Source: Halicephalobus mephisto (taxonomy: Eukaryota > Nematoda > Chromadorea > Rhabditida > Panagrolaimidae). From it: a DNA stretch of 64,000 nt. The notes beneath the pieces are model-generated. The model saw nothing but the letters and a program-made list of their open reading frames with translations. It searched no databases and was not told where the DNA came from. Positions 1-13,900 of this stretch are shown here, in pieces. The position numbers and the translations under genes are program-made. The stretch's first letter is position 1; every line of letters begins with the position of its first letter. The stretch covers positions 62,001-126,000 of the forward strand of contig SWDT01000057.1 in assembly GCA_009193035.1 (NCBI GenBank). The letters are read 5' to 3'.

Positions 1-446
1 CGGCAGATGTGACGAAAGGTGACTAATTATGAAGTTTCTACTTTATCAAAGTCAAAAACCAAAATTAAAAATTAAAATGTGGAATTTGAAATTTCTGCGC
101 TAAGATGTAATTGTTGAAATTTGGACTTTTCTTGTTGAGACCATTTTTGAAGTTTAAGTTTTTCGTTTTAAGGTATAACTTTTAAAATTTGAAGTTTTCA
201 TGCTAGGACATAACTTAAAATTTGAAGTTTTCGTGCTAGGATGTAATTTTTAAAATATAACCTTTGCGTTAGAACACAACTTGCAAGTCGTAATTTTACG
301 CAAAAGTTGAAATGTTTTAATCATCGATTTAGGTAATTTTGAAATATGAAAATCCGTAAACGTCTTATGACAAAAAGTAAAGTTTTACTTCGAACTTTGA
401 TTCTTTTGATAGAATGGGAACTGTTTAAATATTTTCGTATTTTCAG

Positions 447-1237
447 GATATTATGGAAACAAAATTCATGTTTACGATTGGACAAGTCGAGAACATAAAC
501 AAACTTTGACTTTTGAAGGAAACGAGGGATGGATGCCTCTGGAAGTCCGATTCAAACATGACCCAAAGGACAAGAATGCGTTTATTGGGACGGCTCTTGG
601 GTCCGGTATTTACCATGTTTATAAAGAATCTGAAAATGATTCGGAAATGAAATACAGATTGGCTGTATCTATTCCTTCGAAGGAAGTATCGAATTGGGCT
701 CTCCCGTCGATGCCGGGGTTGGTGACTGACATCGTTATTTCTATGGATGATAATTTTTTGTTTCTTTCTTGCTGGCTTCATGGGGATGTCAGGATGTACG
801 ATATCAGGGATCCTTTCAACATCACTTTGGTTGGACAATGTTTCATCGGTGGTAGTATCCATAATGAATCGGGCGTTACAGTAACCAAAGACGAAGAACT
901 GGAAAAACAACCGGAAGCTGTCTACTTGAAAGGGAGGAAAATCGAAGGAGGACCTCAGATGCTTCAATTGAGTCTTGACGGGAAAAGACTGTATGTGACG
1001 ACTTCTCTATACCGTATCTGGGACGAAAGTTTCTATCCGAAATTGGCCGAAAACGGAGGAGTCTTGATCCAGGTGGACGTGGACAACGACCTAAGTCAAC
1101 CGTCGTCGAACAGATTAAATTTAAACAAAAATTTCCTCGTTGATTTCAGTAATCTTCTAGGGAACAATATACCGTATCTAGCACATGAAATTAGGTATCC
1201 TGGAGGCGATTGTACTTCGGATATTTGGATTTCGTAA
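447..1237 (+). CDS. semo-1: Selenium-binding protein / methanethiol oxidase (SELENBP1 family), last exon
   Basis: C-terminal exon of the SELENBP1 family, copper-dependent methanethiol oxidases that convert methanethiol to hydrogen sulfide, hydrogen peroxide and formaldehyde. The exon opens after a TTTCAG acceptor (446) with two bases of a split codon, then reads YYGNKIHVYDW and continues for about 260 codons to TAA at 1235-1237. Family hallmarks are visible: LPSMPGLVTDI, the FLSCWLHGDVRMYDI beta-propeller strand, GGPQMLQLSLDGKRLYVTTS, and the C-terminal LAHEIRYPGGDCTSDIWIS, which closely matches the usual family terminus. The N-terminal part, including the conserved cysteine region, lies before position 1. 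An AATAAA follows 80 nt after the stop. The symbol is that of the C. elegans orthologue; orthology is inferred from the family match. Frames on the opposite strand here are shadows. Confidence 0.93.
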
Positions 1238-1316
1238 TTTTATTCGGAATTAAGGCACATATTATATTGTAAAAAAATTAATTAACTCTGTCGTAATTTT
1301 TGAATTTCGGTTTTTA

Positions 1317-1322
1317 AATAAA
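1317..1322 (+). terminator. Polyadenylation signal AATAAA of semo-1
   Basis: AATAAA lies 80 nt downstream of the semo-1 stop codon, in the normal range for a nematode 3' UTR. Confidence 0.6.
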
Positions 1323-1917
1323 TATGAAAGCGGCACAAATTACAGAAAAGCAAATTTTCGCTTTTCGATAAGTGATGGCTTGGAAAATTGTCGGAAATTT
1401 ACAGTATGACAAAGTTTAGGATTACAGTATGATTTCTAAAATTTTAAAATCACTGATTGCATACTCTACAGTAATAAAAGAGTACTGTAGATTATTCAAG
1501 TCCTCTTAACAACATCTACAGCGTAAGTTACTAGGAACTACAGTGTACCGTATGCTTCGAAAAATGGCGCGAAATTTAAATTTTTTCGGAAAAACTTAAA
1601 AATCAAATAATTTGAATTCTGTTGTGAACATTATTGAGATTTTGAATCCCGAAATATTACTGTATACCGTGTACCGTATGCTCCAGAAAAGGGCGCGAAA
1701 TTTAAATTTCTTCGAAAAAATTCAAATTTCGCGCCATAATTTCGAAGCATACTGTATACAGTAATCCCTGGTAATTTAAGTTTGATGAAATTTTCTGGAG
1801 CAGATTTTGACTACTGTATAATGAACTACTGTATACTGTACCCTGAAAGTCGAATCATACTGTAATTTCCGACATTGTACAGTAATCGGTCAAGGTGTTT
1901 TGTGATTTGGCCATTGG
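1323..1917. other. Intergenic region between convergent genes, with hairpin repeats
   Basis: No gene is seen. The interval separates the tails of semo-1 (+) and hlb-1 (-). It is rich in ACTGTA-type repeats and contains two related segments (about 1540-1597 and 1670-1745) sharing GTACCGTATGCT followed by GGCGCGAAATTTAAATTT. The second has an inverted GGCGCGAAATTT / AAATTTCGCGCC pair and can form a hairpin. Confidence 0.7.
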
Positions 1918-4900
1918 CTAGATGTCAGTGTTGAGGGGCATTGGTGGTGCTGTGTCGTAATGCTAAAAATCGAAAATAAATTTTTTTTAAATTTTAAATT
2001 CGAAAAAACGAACTTGAGGTTTGGGCGAAAAAACGGGGATCGAAGGTTCGACGTAAACTTCGTTTTTGTTTTTTTTCCGGGACAAAGAAAAACCTTTTTT
2101 AATCAACTGAAAAAAAATATTAAAAATAATTAAAAATTAAAAATTACTTTGACTTTTAGAGCCGGGGTGAGGAACGTCACCAGGGGCTGGACCAGGGTCT
2201 CCCTCTTCGCAGTCACCAGCTCCTGGCCGACGAGGTTGTTGAATTGGGTAGTCAGATGTCGTCTCAACAACGTTTTGTGGACAGGGATCTGGAGCACTTC
2301 TGCCAGGGATTCGGCCGTGAAGGTCGGTTCATGGACCATCAAAGCCCCGTGGACGCCGGAGAAGATCAAATTCGGCGTGAACTCGGCCAGATCGATGCTC
2401 TTCAACCAGTGAGAAATGCAGCCATGGGACCACTTGACGACTTCATTCGGGATAGGACATTTCTGAAGCACATCTGGATTGAAATTTTTCTCAAGTCGAT
2501 GAACATGGAAATCTACAGTACTCAAAAATTGAATGCCTCTGGCCAAACTAGCATGATTCATAGCAGAAGTGATTTTCATTTCGATCAAATCCTGAGCTGT
2601 CAAACAAAGAAGCATCTGTCCGTCGATGAGGTTCTCGCTGAAGACATCGCGGAATTGCGGAAGACCTATCAGATCCAGCCAAAGAAGCACTTGATGTACG
2701 TCCAATCTGTCCGCAGGGCCGGCAGAGTTCTTGTCAATACAGTCAAGGATACATTTCAGTCGTTTTCGATGAAGAGGATTTTTCATCAACAATTCCTGCA
2801 AAAATTACATAAATTTAATTTTAAAAAATTTCTCTAAAAAATTAATTTTTGTTAAAAAAAAATAAAATTTTTTTAAAAATATAAAATTTTAAAAATTAAT
2901 TTTTTAAACAAATTAGGATTCTTGGATCAAAGAGCAGCCAAGCCAGAAAACATGGTGCTGGAACGAAGAACCCTGCGGCTTGATCAATTGGTATACTGTA
3001 GGTTCACAGAGAACTGAGTGAGCTGTACGACATTTACTCCCTCTCTATTTCGCAAGATTTATCTCATTTGTTTCTTTTTTATATTAATTTTTTAATAATT
3101 AAGTTAATTTAATATTTTATTTAAGTAAGAAGAAATTAATTTAAAAAGAATTTCGAAATCAACGGGGAGTAAACGTCGCTGGGGGCAACTGTCGTGCAAC
3201 CGTTAAATGTTGGTTCTGTTATTGTTTCCTTTGCTCTTTTACTACTTTATCGTTACTTTTTTACCCTTTTATTTTCACGTGTTATTAGTGATATATTGAG
3301 GACTTCTAATCTCTTCATGTTTCGTGTAATCCCAGAATGGGAAAACTGCGTGTTAATTATCTGTATACTAGATATTATTGTTATTTTTTACCCCCACTTG
3401 TTGTTCATATATTAAATTCTTCTAATAATCCCTATATTCCATGCTATTCTAGAACGACAAATGCTACATATCAATTGCCCGTATATTAGGTGTATTCTTT
3501 TTTTATTTCCGCGTATTATTGATATATTAAATTCTAACATGTTCCTATCTTCCATGTCATCTCAGAACGAAAAGTGCTGCGTGCCGATCAGCTGAAAGGA
3601 AGTTAAATAGCAATTATCTTATTATTGTTATTCTTGTTTATAAAATTGCACAACAATTGCTCGTGACTGTTCTCGTGATTTTCACTTTTAGGACATCCAC
3701 TTCCCCAAATTCGTAAAACGGATTATTTTTTCTTTCTGGACCAATCTTTGGTATCTTGACTGGTCTAATATGCCAATCAAGTTTCCGAAAAACTGATTTA
3801 AAGTGGAACAATGGACTAAACGACTTTTGTTCTCTTGGAACATGCATTTTCCAATTTCGTAAGACTGATCCTATTTTAAACCTGTCTTCCTTGGTCCTTA
3901 GACTGGCAATCGGGTACTGAAGACTAATTTAAAAACCAAAAATCATGAGGAATCGCATGCCTTGAGGGAGAGACTGATGTAGAGTCCTTTGCACGTATTT
4001 TTGATATATCGAATGATTCCAATATTTTCCCATCTTACACATAATCCTATAGATTTCGCAATCCAACAATAACAAACCTTTTCAAGCTCGATGTCAGTCA
4101 TATTCAACAGATGTCTTCCGGATCGAATGTATTTCTCTGCTTCAGGCACATATTGAGTAAATCCAATTTCGGCAAACCATTCACAAATCTGTTCAGTGTT
4201 CCAATCCACAAATTGCTGAACTGGAGGCCTCAATGATATGGCTCCAGGAATGGAAGGAACTCCGATGTTGACTAATCTCGCAGACGCAGAAGCTCTGATT
4301 CCGCTTCCTCTTCTGAATCCTCCAGGGATTTCTTGGGAAGTACTTCTGGTTAACTTTCCTAGAATATTTCGCAAAGTAGATCTTGTTCTTCCTCGTTTGA
4401 ACTTTGTTGTTGAGTTGGTCGATGACTGCTGGCCGCTTCTGATCATTTCGTCATCGCTTTCCACTGAAAAAATAAATGTTATTTTAAATACGAAAAATTA
4501 AGTTTTGAAGCAGCAATAAAACATGTAAGAGCGGTCCTAAGCAGATGTGAACGCGAAAAAATAAAACCTTCAGCACTTGTTATTTTTAGTTTTTGTTAAT
4601 TTTTAAAACAAAAATGGATTAGGACTTAAAAAAGCATTTTTGATTTTGCTCACAATCAGAATCACCGCATTTGTAGTATTCATCGTTTATGAGTTTTTCA
4701 ATACCGCGCGGACCTAGATTAGGTGCCGAAGTGCTCCTTTTGCCTTTGGGGATTTCGGTGGGATCGTCATATACTCGATCTAGTTTCCATGGACGAGTTG
4801 ATGCGGTCGTTGGTGGGCCTCCTCGACGTTTGCGTTTTTCTCCACCTAGTAATTTGTCATGAATCCAACGATTTAAAGCGTTTGTGGATCCTCTACTAGG

Positions 4901-7900
4901 ACGAGAAACGTCTGCTTGTCGAGAATACGAACTTCCTGAACTATGTGTCGGGGAAGGGGCCCGCCGATGACCGATGACGTTGTACTCACCGTTGAGACTT
5001 GGTGTTGCTCCTGAACTTGCTGTTGAAAGTTTCGTTCGTGGAAGAGAAAGATTGGAATTAATCTGAAATCAACGTTTTAAAAGTAAACAAGATTACTTTT
5101 TACAAAGTACTGTAATAGTTATAATTTGTGGGATATTTATGAATACTTCCTGTAATACTTGATTACAGCAAGTGGATAAAGGGTTATGCATTCCATATGT
5201 CCAAATTTAGATGTTTCTGGATCCATCTAGGAAAGGCATAACTCCAAAAATGAATTCCGAAAAATTCCAAAAAACCGAAATTTCATATTACTGTAATTTT
5301 TGAAAACTCCGGAAAATTTCAAAAAACCAAATTTCATATTACTGTAATTTTTAAAAACTCCGGAAAATACTCATTGGGACAGTTTTGTAAAAACAGTAAT
5401 TTTAAAATTCTATGATAATTGATTTCGAAATAATCTTAAGAAATCAGAATTATCACGTGGACTACTGTAGTTTGTAGAATTTCCTAAAAGTTCACTTTGG
5501 GACGGTTTTGTTTAAAGTTGATTTTTAAAATAATAAAATTGCAAATTCGATTCTTTTAGAATTACTTGGATTTTTAGATTTGGGTCTTGACTGGAAAATC
5601 GGAAATTCGTGTCGAGAATTTTTTCGAAAAAAAATAATTTTTGAATTTTTAGAATAATAAAATTCGGTTTTACTTTTGGATGGAACTGTCTTGGTAAACT
5701 GCTAGTACTGTATTGACCGTGTTGGAGAGATAATTCTCCGTTGATCCTTCTTAGTTCGTCCAGTTCTGCGGCTAGTTGTCTTGCCGCAGGGGAAGAAGGC
5801 GATCGAAAATTACTTTGAGGAGAAATTCCAAGTGATGACGTCATTAATGAATTTGTGTGATGAATATGTCTTGGAATAGACGAAACTCCAGATGACCAAG
5901 ATGGTTGAGGACTAATCATGGATAAAGATGAATTGTAAGATGTCGAAGGTTGAACAGGGTTCCTGGCAGACATGGATTCGTATCCTGTGCTTTGTTGACT
6001 TCCACTACATAGACTCGTCGGAAAACTGTTGGAATGAGTAATGTTTTCTTTAGAATCGTCAATTAATAATTTTCGAAGTTGAGCATTAATGTTAAAATTA
6101 GACGGTGCCGGAGGGGGTACTTGACCCATAGACGTTCTAGAATTATTAATTGCCAAGTTTTCCATAACTCTGGAATGTTCATCTAAGGCATTTCGTAATG
6201 AATTAATTTCTAAATTTTTTTGTTCATTATCCATCAATAATCTCTGGATAGTTATTCTCAATTGTTCCATTTCCAAATTCGGATTTTGTTGATGAAAATC
6301 TGGATTTTGTTGATGAAAATTTTGATTTTGTTGATGAAAATCCGGATTTTGTTGATGAAAATCTAATTTTTGTTGATGATGGAAATTTTGATTTTGTTGA
6401 TGAAAATCTAATTTTTGTTGATGATGAAAATCCGGATTTTGTTGATTCATAATTTGATGAATTGCTTGACTTAATCTTTCAATTTCTGTTTGAGACATTT
6501 GGAGTCTTCTTTCTGCGTTTTGTTTATCTTTTTCTAAAACAGCATATTTGTTTTTTAAAGTAGTAATTTCTTTCATCAAGTCGTTTCTCTGGGCTACGGT
6601 AGAGTTCTGAAATTTTTAATTTAAAAAATATTGTATTTTATATTCTACGGTGGATTAATTTTTCCAAAGTATATTAAAATTTTGAAGTTCAATTTTGTTT
6701 TCAGATCAAAAATCGAATTTTATCGATTTAGATTTTATTCAAAATAATTTAAATTTTAGATTTAAAGTTTTTAAAGTTAAATTTTATTTATTTTAAATTT
6801 TATTCAAAATAGTTTTAATTTTAAATTTTAAATTTTTAAAATTAAATTTTATTCGAAATAATTTTAATTTTTAATTTTTAAAGTTGAATTTTATTTATTT
6901 TAAATTTTTGATTTTTGAAATTTTTCAGATTTAAATTCAAAAATTGAGAAATTTAAATCTGAAAATTTAAAAATAAAATTTATTTCAAATTCGAAAATTA
7001 AAAATCTTCAAAAATGACCACTTCCAGGATTATCCCCGAAATCCTATTAATTACTGTATCCAAATAAATCAATATTGATTTTTGCTTTTTTAGAATAAGC
7101 CTACTGTAAGTAACAAAATATCATATTTTTTTAATTTTTCAAAATTGTAATTTTTATTTTTAAAAAATTATGAATTTTTTATTTTTAAAGAATTAAAACT
7201 TTTTATTTTTTTTTAATTTTTCAAAATTGTAATTTTTATTTTTAAAAAATTAAAACTTTTTATTTTTAAAAAATTAAAACTTACATCAGAAATCATTTCA
7301 AATGATGATCGTTTGACCGCCAGAAGGGATTCTAAATCCCGGATTTTTTCTTTTTGAGCCCCTACTTGCTCGTTCAAAACCGAAACTTGCAAGGAAAGAC
7401 TGTCCCTGGCCATGGCCAGACGATGAAGTTTTTCTTGCAATTCAGGATATTCAGGACATGAGACAGTTGACATCGACGGAGAAGGACTCTATAAATTATT
7501 ATTTTTAAAAATATTTAAATTCAAAATTTTAAAAAAATATTTAAAATTCAAAATTAAAAAAAAAAATTTTAAATTCGAAATTTAAAAAAAAATATTTTAA
7601 ATTAAAAATTAAAAAAAAAATATTTTAAATTTTAAATTTTTTAAAAATAATGTTTAAAATTTTTAAAATATTTTAAATTTTAAATTTTAGAGAAAATCTC
7701 GTCACGTAAAACCACTTTTTTTCCACTTTTTCATGTAAACTCAAACTGAATTGCCATCGAAACAGGAATGAGTTAGCTTCGGCTACAAATGCTTGGAAGA
7801 AACAGCCATGGCTTGGCTCATCTTATTGCTCCCGAAAAATACCACCAACCCTGTCTGATGACCAATAGTCGACGATATAAACGGATTAGCGACTGACTGG

Positions 7901-10900
7901 GTTGATACAAAATGCATTTTTTAAGATAAATCTACTTTCAATTTTAGAAATCTCATAAAATAGGTAATTCGGAATTTCTAAATTTTAAAAATTTTAAAAA
8001 CTAAAAAAAATTAAAAATAAAATTTCTAAATTTTAAAAATTTAAAAATGCATTTTTTAAGATAAATCTACTTTCAATTTTAGAAATCTCATAAAATAGGT
8101 AATTCGGAATTTCTAAATTTTGAAAATTAAAAAAACAGGTAATCCAAAATTATTTAAAAAAAGAAATTCGAAAATTAGATAATTAGCATTTAGATGAACC
8201 CAGCTGTCATTATACCGTAATTCGAAGAAGAATAATGAGATAACAGTGGATAAGCTCAATTATTTTTAAAAAATAAAAGATTTAAAAAAAATCAAATTTA
8301 AAAAATTTTTAAATTTAAAAAGTCAAATTTTTCAAAAAAAAAATATTTTTAAAAAAATCAAATTTTTCAAAAAAAAATATTTTTAAAAAAATCAAATTTT
8401 TCAGAAAAAAAATATTTTTAAAAAAATAATTTTTTAAAGCTGATTATTTCTAAAAAATCGAAAAAGATTTTTTTTAAAATTTAATTTTTAAAATTTAAAT
8501 TTTAGATTTTTTTAATTTAAATTTTTGGGAATCAAGACATAGTACAATTTCGGTCTTTTAGGTACATTCCAGAAAACTAGTAGTTATAGAAACGGCAATT
8601 TGTCTTCTGGTTGTCGACAACAGAACCACTTTGAAGACAAAAAAAATGCAAAATTGGTCTCGTTTTTCAAAGACAAACACCGTCGATAAAGACAATCTGC
8701 ATCAAGCTCCGTGAAGCTCTCGGAATCAGAATTCAATTTTATACAATTGGATAAGCTAGTTCAATGTTCCAAGCAAACTGCAAATACTACTTCGATTTTG
8801 GAATTTTGGGAAATGAAAATATAGAAAACTCAATCAAGCTGCCAGAATCTTGCGGGCAGACTGCGGATTTGACTTTGATATAGATATATTTAAATATTGC
8901 GAGCAAACTGCGAATTTGACTTTGATATAGATATATTTAAATATTGCGAGCAAACTGCGGATTTGACTTTGATTTTTATGTCGACCTGTTTGTCTGAATA
9001 TTGCATGCAACCTACAATGTGGATGTCCACTTAAATACTGCGCGCAACCTGCAAGTTTGATTTTGATGTTCACTTTCTTAAATACTGCACCCAACTTGCA
9101 GATTTGACTTTGATTGTGACTGACATCGATCTACCTATGAGAATGTTGCGCGCAGACTGCGGATTTGACTTTGACGTTGACCTTTTTATAGACCTGGAGT
9201 TTGAATTTTGGACGGAAAACGAACCAGACTCATTCTTGAAGTTGTCCAACTAGAATCCAGATTCGATCTGTATGGATCTATATTCTGGATATTTGTCGAG
9301 ATTAAGGAACTAGGACCTCTGGAGACGACACAAGAAGTCGAACTTCCGGATTTCGGCTGGCCGTGACGACCATGGTGACTATGTCTTTTCGGACTCAGTT
9401 CGGCTCCGACAACGCTGGTACCGTATTTGGAATCACTAAGACTTCTGTGGATTCTGTATTTCCTTCTAGGAATCCCTTCCTGGATTACTGTAGCCATGGA
9501 CTTCTCCGCTCCGTCCGACCGTAACCTTATGGGGTCGTAGGGCGGGGGCGGAGGCAAATAAGAACAACTCGATCCGCTGCTCAAAGTACTGCTGAATCCA
9601 GAGTCACTATAGTGAGTGACATACGGTAGAATCGGTCTCGACGAAGAACACGTGGTTACGATAGAAGCACTTCTGAACAATTTTTTGTAAAAATTTCAAA
9701 TTAAACAAATTTTTATAAAAATTCAAAAATAATTTTTTAATAAAAATTTGAATTTTTAAAAACTACTTTTTTAACAAATTTTAAAAATAACTTTTTTATA
9801 AAAATTTAAAAATCCAAAAAATATTTTTTTTTGTAAAAATTCGAAAATTATTTTTTTTTATAAAAATTCAAATTTTTTAAAATTCCAAAGTTATTTTTTT
9901 ATAAAATTTGAAAACTTAACATGCTCCAATAAATAATCCCAAAGCCATATTTTTCATTTTTTAAATATTTTTTTATCGAATTTTAGTCGGAACTTGGAAT
10001 AGTTAAGTGTGTCAAAAAAATGTCAGGAATTCAAGTTCGCAACTGCCTCGAGATATTCTCATTTGTTCCTTGCGGACTTCATCAACTTTCTCCAGTACCT
10101 CTCATATTATTACAGCTATGGACACACCGGCCAACTCGGGACGCATTCCATTCCCTGAGGGTGGCGGTGATCGTTCAAATGAAAGAACTCCTAACTACTT
10201 AAGAATTTCTGTTTTATAAAAAAATAAGTATCATTTTCGAAAATATCAATTTAAAAAAAAATAAAATTTTAATTTAAAAAAAATTTTTAAAAAAAATATC
10301 AATTTAAAAAAAAATAAAATTTTAATTTTGAAAAAAAAATATTAATTTTAAAAAATTTTAATTTTGAAAAAATTAAAAATATAAATTTAGAAAAAAATAA
10401 AATTTTAATTTAAAAAAAAATAAATTTTAATTTCGAAAAAATTAAAAAATATTATTTTCAAAAATAACTAAATTTAAAAATTTTTAATTTAAAAAAATAA
10501 AAGATAGATTTCTAATTTTTTAAAAATAAAAATATTTAAATTTTTAACTTTTTTAAAAAATAAAAATATTTAAATTTTTAACTTTTTTAAAAATAAAAAT
10601 ATTTAAATTTTCAACTTTTTTAAAAATAAAAATATTTAAATTTTCAACTTTTTTAAAAATAAAAAAATTTAAATTTTTAACTTTTTTAAAAATAAAAAAA
10701 TTTAAATTTTTAACTTTTTTAAAAATAAAAAAATTTAAATTTTTAACTTTTTTAAAAATAAAAAACTGAATTTCCAAATTTAAAAAATAAAATAAAAAAC
10801 TGAATTTCCAAATTTAAAAAATAAAATAAAAATACATTTGAAATTTGTAAATTAATTTAAAATTAAATTATGGCCGGAATTTGGAACATGTTGAATTTTA

Positions 10901-13900
10901 TCAAATTAGGATTTGGGAACTAACCGTGGAGTGTGGATTCGGTTTTCCTTGACCAAAATACTTCCATTACTGGCGGAATTACTGAGTCCGTTGACAAAAT
11001 TAGAATCAACTGAATTTTGAAATTGAACAAATTCCAAAATTGGTCTTGTTTTGACCAATTCGTCCATAGTTGTCGGAATAGAACTCATTTTTAAATATTT
11101 TAAAATAAAAATGGAATTTAGTTTTTGAAAAATGAAGGAAGAGTTAATCGCCAACGGCAAAACGGCTGTTGTCGAAATGTGATTTTAGGACTTTAGCAAG
11201 GACGAAAGGTATGCGAGAACTGAACACATATGTTGACGAGTGACTGATCTCTCGACGGGACTGCCCGAACAAACCCTCCGGCATCGAAATGAGCCAATTC
11301 GCTTCTAGACTAATCACGAAAGACATTGATAGAAAAAACCGTAATCAATTACGGTACGGATCCAACTCGAGAATTGCGAAATTTAATTTCGTTCCAGACT
11401 TCACAACTTTTGAATCAGAAACTTAAGAGATATAATTGACATATCAAATTGCAGAGGACATTCTGAGGATTCCAATAATCTGCAGTACGTTGATATTACT
11501 GTACAAAGGAAAAAGTTACAGTCGATAGTTTTAAAAATATCAACTATATCGCAGTTCATCTTGTAGATGCCACAACTTTTGAATCAGAAGCTTTAGAAAT
11601 ATAGTTAACATGTCAAATTGAAGAAGATATCCTGGCAACTCTACTAATATACAATATATTCATATTACTGTACTAATAAAAAAGTTACAATCAATAGTTT
11701 CAAAGATATCAACTATATCGTAATTTACCTTGTAGATGCCACAATTTTTGAATCAGAAGCTTTAGAGATATGATTGATATATTAAATTTTCAAACATATT
11801 TTGAGAATTTCAATAATCTAATTACTTCGATATTACGGTATAATAAACCAAGTTATAATGAATTATTTTAAAATTACCTGCTACACTGTAAATAATTACA
11901 AAAAATACAAAAAGTCGTATCCAATATTCCCGAATTTGCAAATTAAAATATAAAAATAAACATAAAATTTCAGATTTCTAAAGATACAACTTATACTGCA
12001 CAAGTAAATGCAAAAATTCAGGCTTCTAAACTTATAAATTACACTGTATAAATAAATATGAAAATTTAAATTTTAAAAATTATAAATTATACGGTATAAA
12101 TAAACGTAAAAATTTAAATTTTAAAAATTATAGATTATACTGTATAAATAAATTTGAAAACTTAAATTTTCGAAATTATAAATTACACTGTATAAATAAA
12201 TTTGAAAACTTAAATTTTAAAAATTATAAATTACAATGTATAAATAAATATGAAAACCAAAAAACTGTTTCGAACCTAATTTGTCTAAAAATAAAAGTCC
12301 AAAGCCAACTTGGGAGATAATTGTGCAAAAATGGGACTTCATTAACTCAAGCCCTAGTTTTAGAAGCCTGTTTTTCTCCAAAAAGTACGGGAATGCCTTC
12401 CAGACAAGGCTCGTTTTTCGAAGACTTTCATTAAACTCTGGGTTTCGAATTTTCGGGTTTCAAGTACCCCCATATTGCCTAAGGAAAAAAGTAAAATTAA
12501 CTCACTATTTTTGAAGAATCTTGTTTATTGAGCCAACGGAGGATTTTTATTTTCGTTTCTGAACTCAGGGGAGCTTCAATGCGGTTCTCGTCGATTGCCT
12601 GGAGCAATTTGTCCAGAGGGGATGGAGGACAGGGAATCTGCCCTGGAGACGGATCATCTATCCCATTCGCCGACGAAGAATGAATCAAATCAGATGGAGG
12701 AGAATCCCCAGCTGACGATTCTGGAGTGCAACTTCCACTGCTTTCTGGAGTAACTGAAAAAATTCAAAAATTATAAAAATGTTCAAAAAATAGTCTTGAA
12801 GAAAATTTCGAAACTTTCCAGTCAAGACCAAAAAGTGGAAATTATTTTTAATTTTTCAAAAATACAGTAATAAAAAATAAAAAATTTTAAAAAGTAATTT
12901 TGAATAAATTTCGAAACTTTCCGATCGAGACCAAAAAATGAAAATTATCTTTTATGTTATTATATAAGAACCTAATCATATAATTATTAAAAAGTTGAAA
13001 ATGAATTTTATTGTAAAAATTATCTCAATATAAATTTTCGGAATTTCTAGAAACGAAATTAGAATGAAATTTAACTTTTGTAATAATTTTACAGTCAATT
13101 TTGTAAACTGTATTCTTTTTCGACCGAGTTCGAAATTTCCACATTAAGGTACACGGGATGCCTGACCCCGTCTATTCTCTGGGGATTATTTTCATATACG
13201 AAATTAATAAATATTTTTTTATAAAAATTAAAATTAATATAACTTTTTACAAAAATTAAAATTAAAATAACTTTTTTATATATAAAAATTTAAATTATTC
13301 TTTTTATAAAAACTAAAATTATTTTTTTATAAAAATTAAAACTACTTTTTTTATATAAAATTTAACTTATTTTTTTATATAAAGATTTAAATCATCTTTT
13401 TATACAGAATAAAATTACTTTTTTATAATAATTGAAATTATTTTTTTATATATAGAAATTAAAATTATTTTTTCATAAAAATTGAAACTTAAAAATACCT
13501 TTTCTAGTTTGTTCGACCCAGTTACTGACAGAAGCGTTCCAGGCCATGGGCATGTTCACCTGCTGGACCTTGTTCAAATCAGAAATCGTCGAATGTTCTT
13601 TTTCAAATTGGTTTTTTCTAATCTCTGAATTATCGTCAGATTGATCGCTAGGATTCAATTCTTGGATTCCATTTCTGTTAAAATCAAATCTGGGATCCAT
13701 TCTCGGATTTCCAGAATGGCTAGGAAAAATTTCTGAGATGCCTCTGGATTCAAGCGGAGTCGTTGACCGTCTTTCGAAATCGTTACCATTCATATTTGAT
13801 ACACCCGAACAAGACGAATAAAGTCTGTAAAGACTTCCTGGAGTTGTTCCTAAAAATTTTAATTTCAAAAAAAAATAAAAATTTTCGAAATCCCAAAAAG

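Noticed and set aside
2149..2837. Plus-strand frames over liprin-beta SAM exons
   Set aside because: The minus strand clearly encodes SAM2 and SAM3; plus frames are shadows.
10553..10777. 74-codon Lys/Phe/Asn frame
   Set aside because: Produced by a 32-bp AT-rich tandem repeat.
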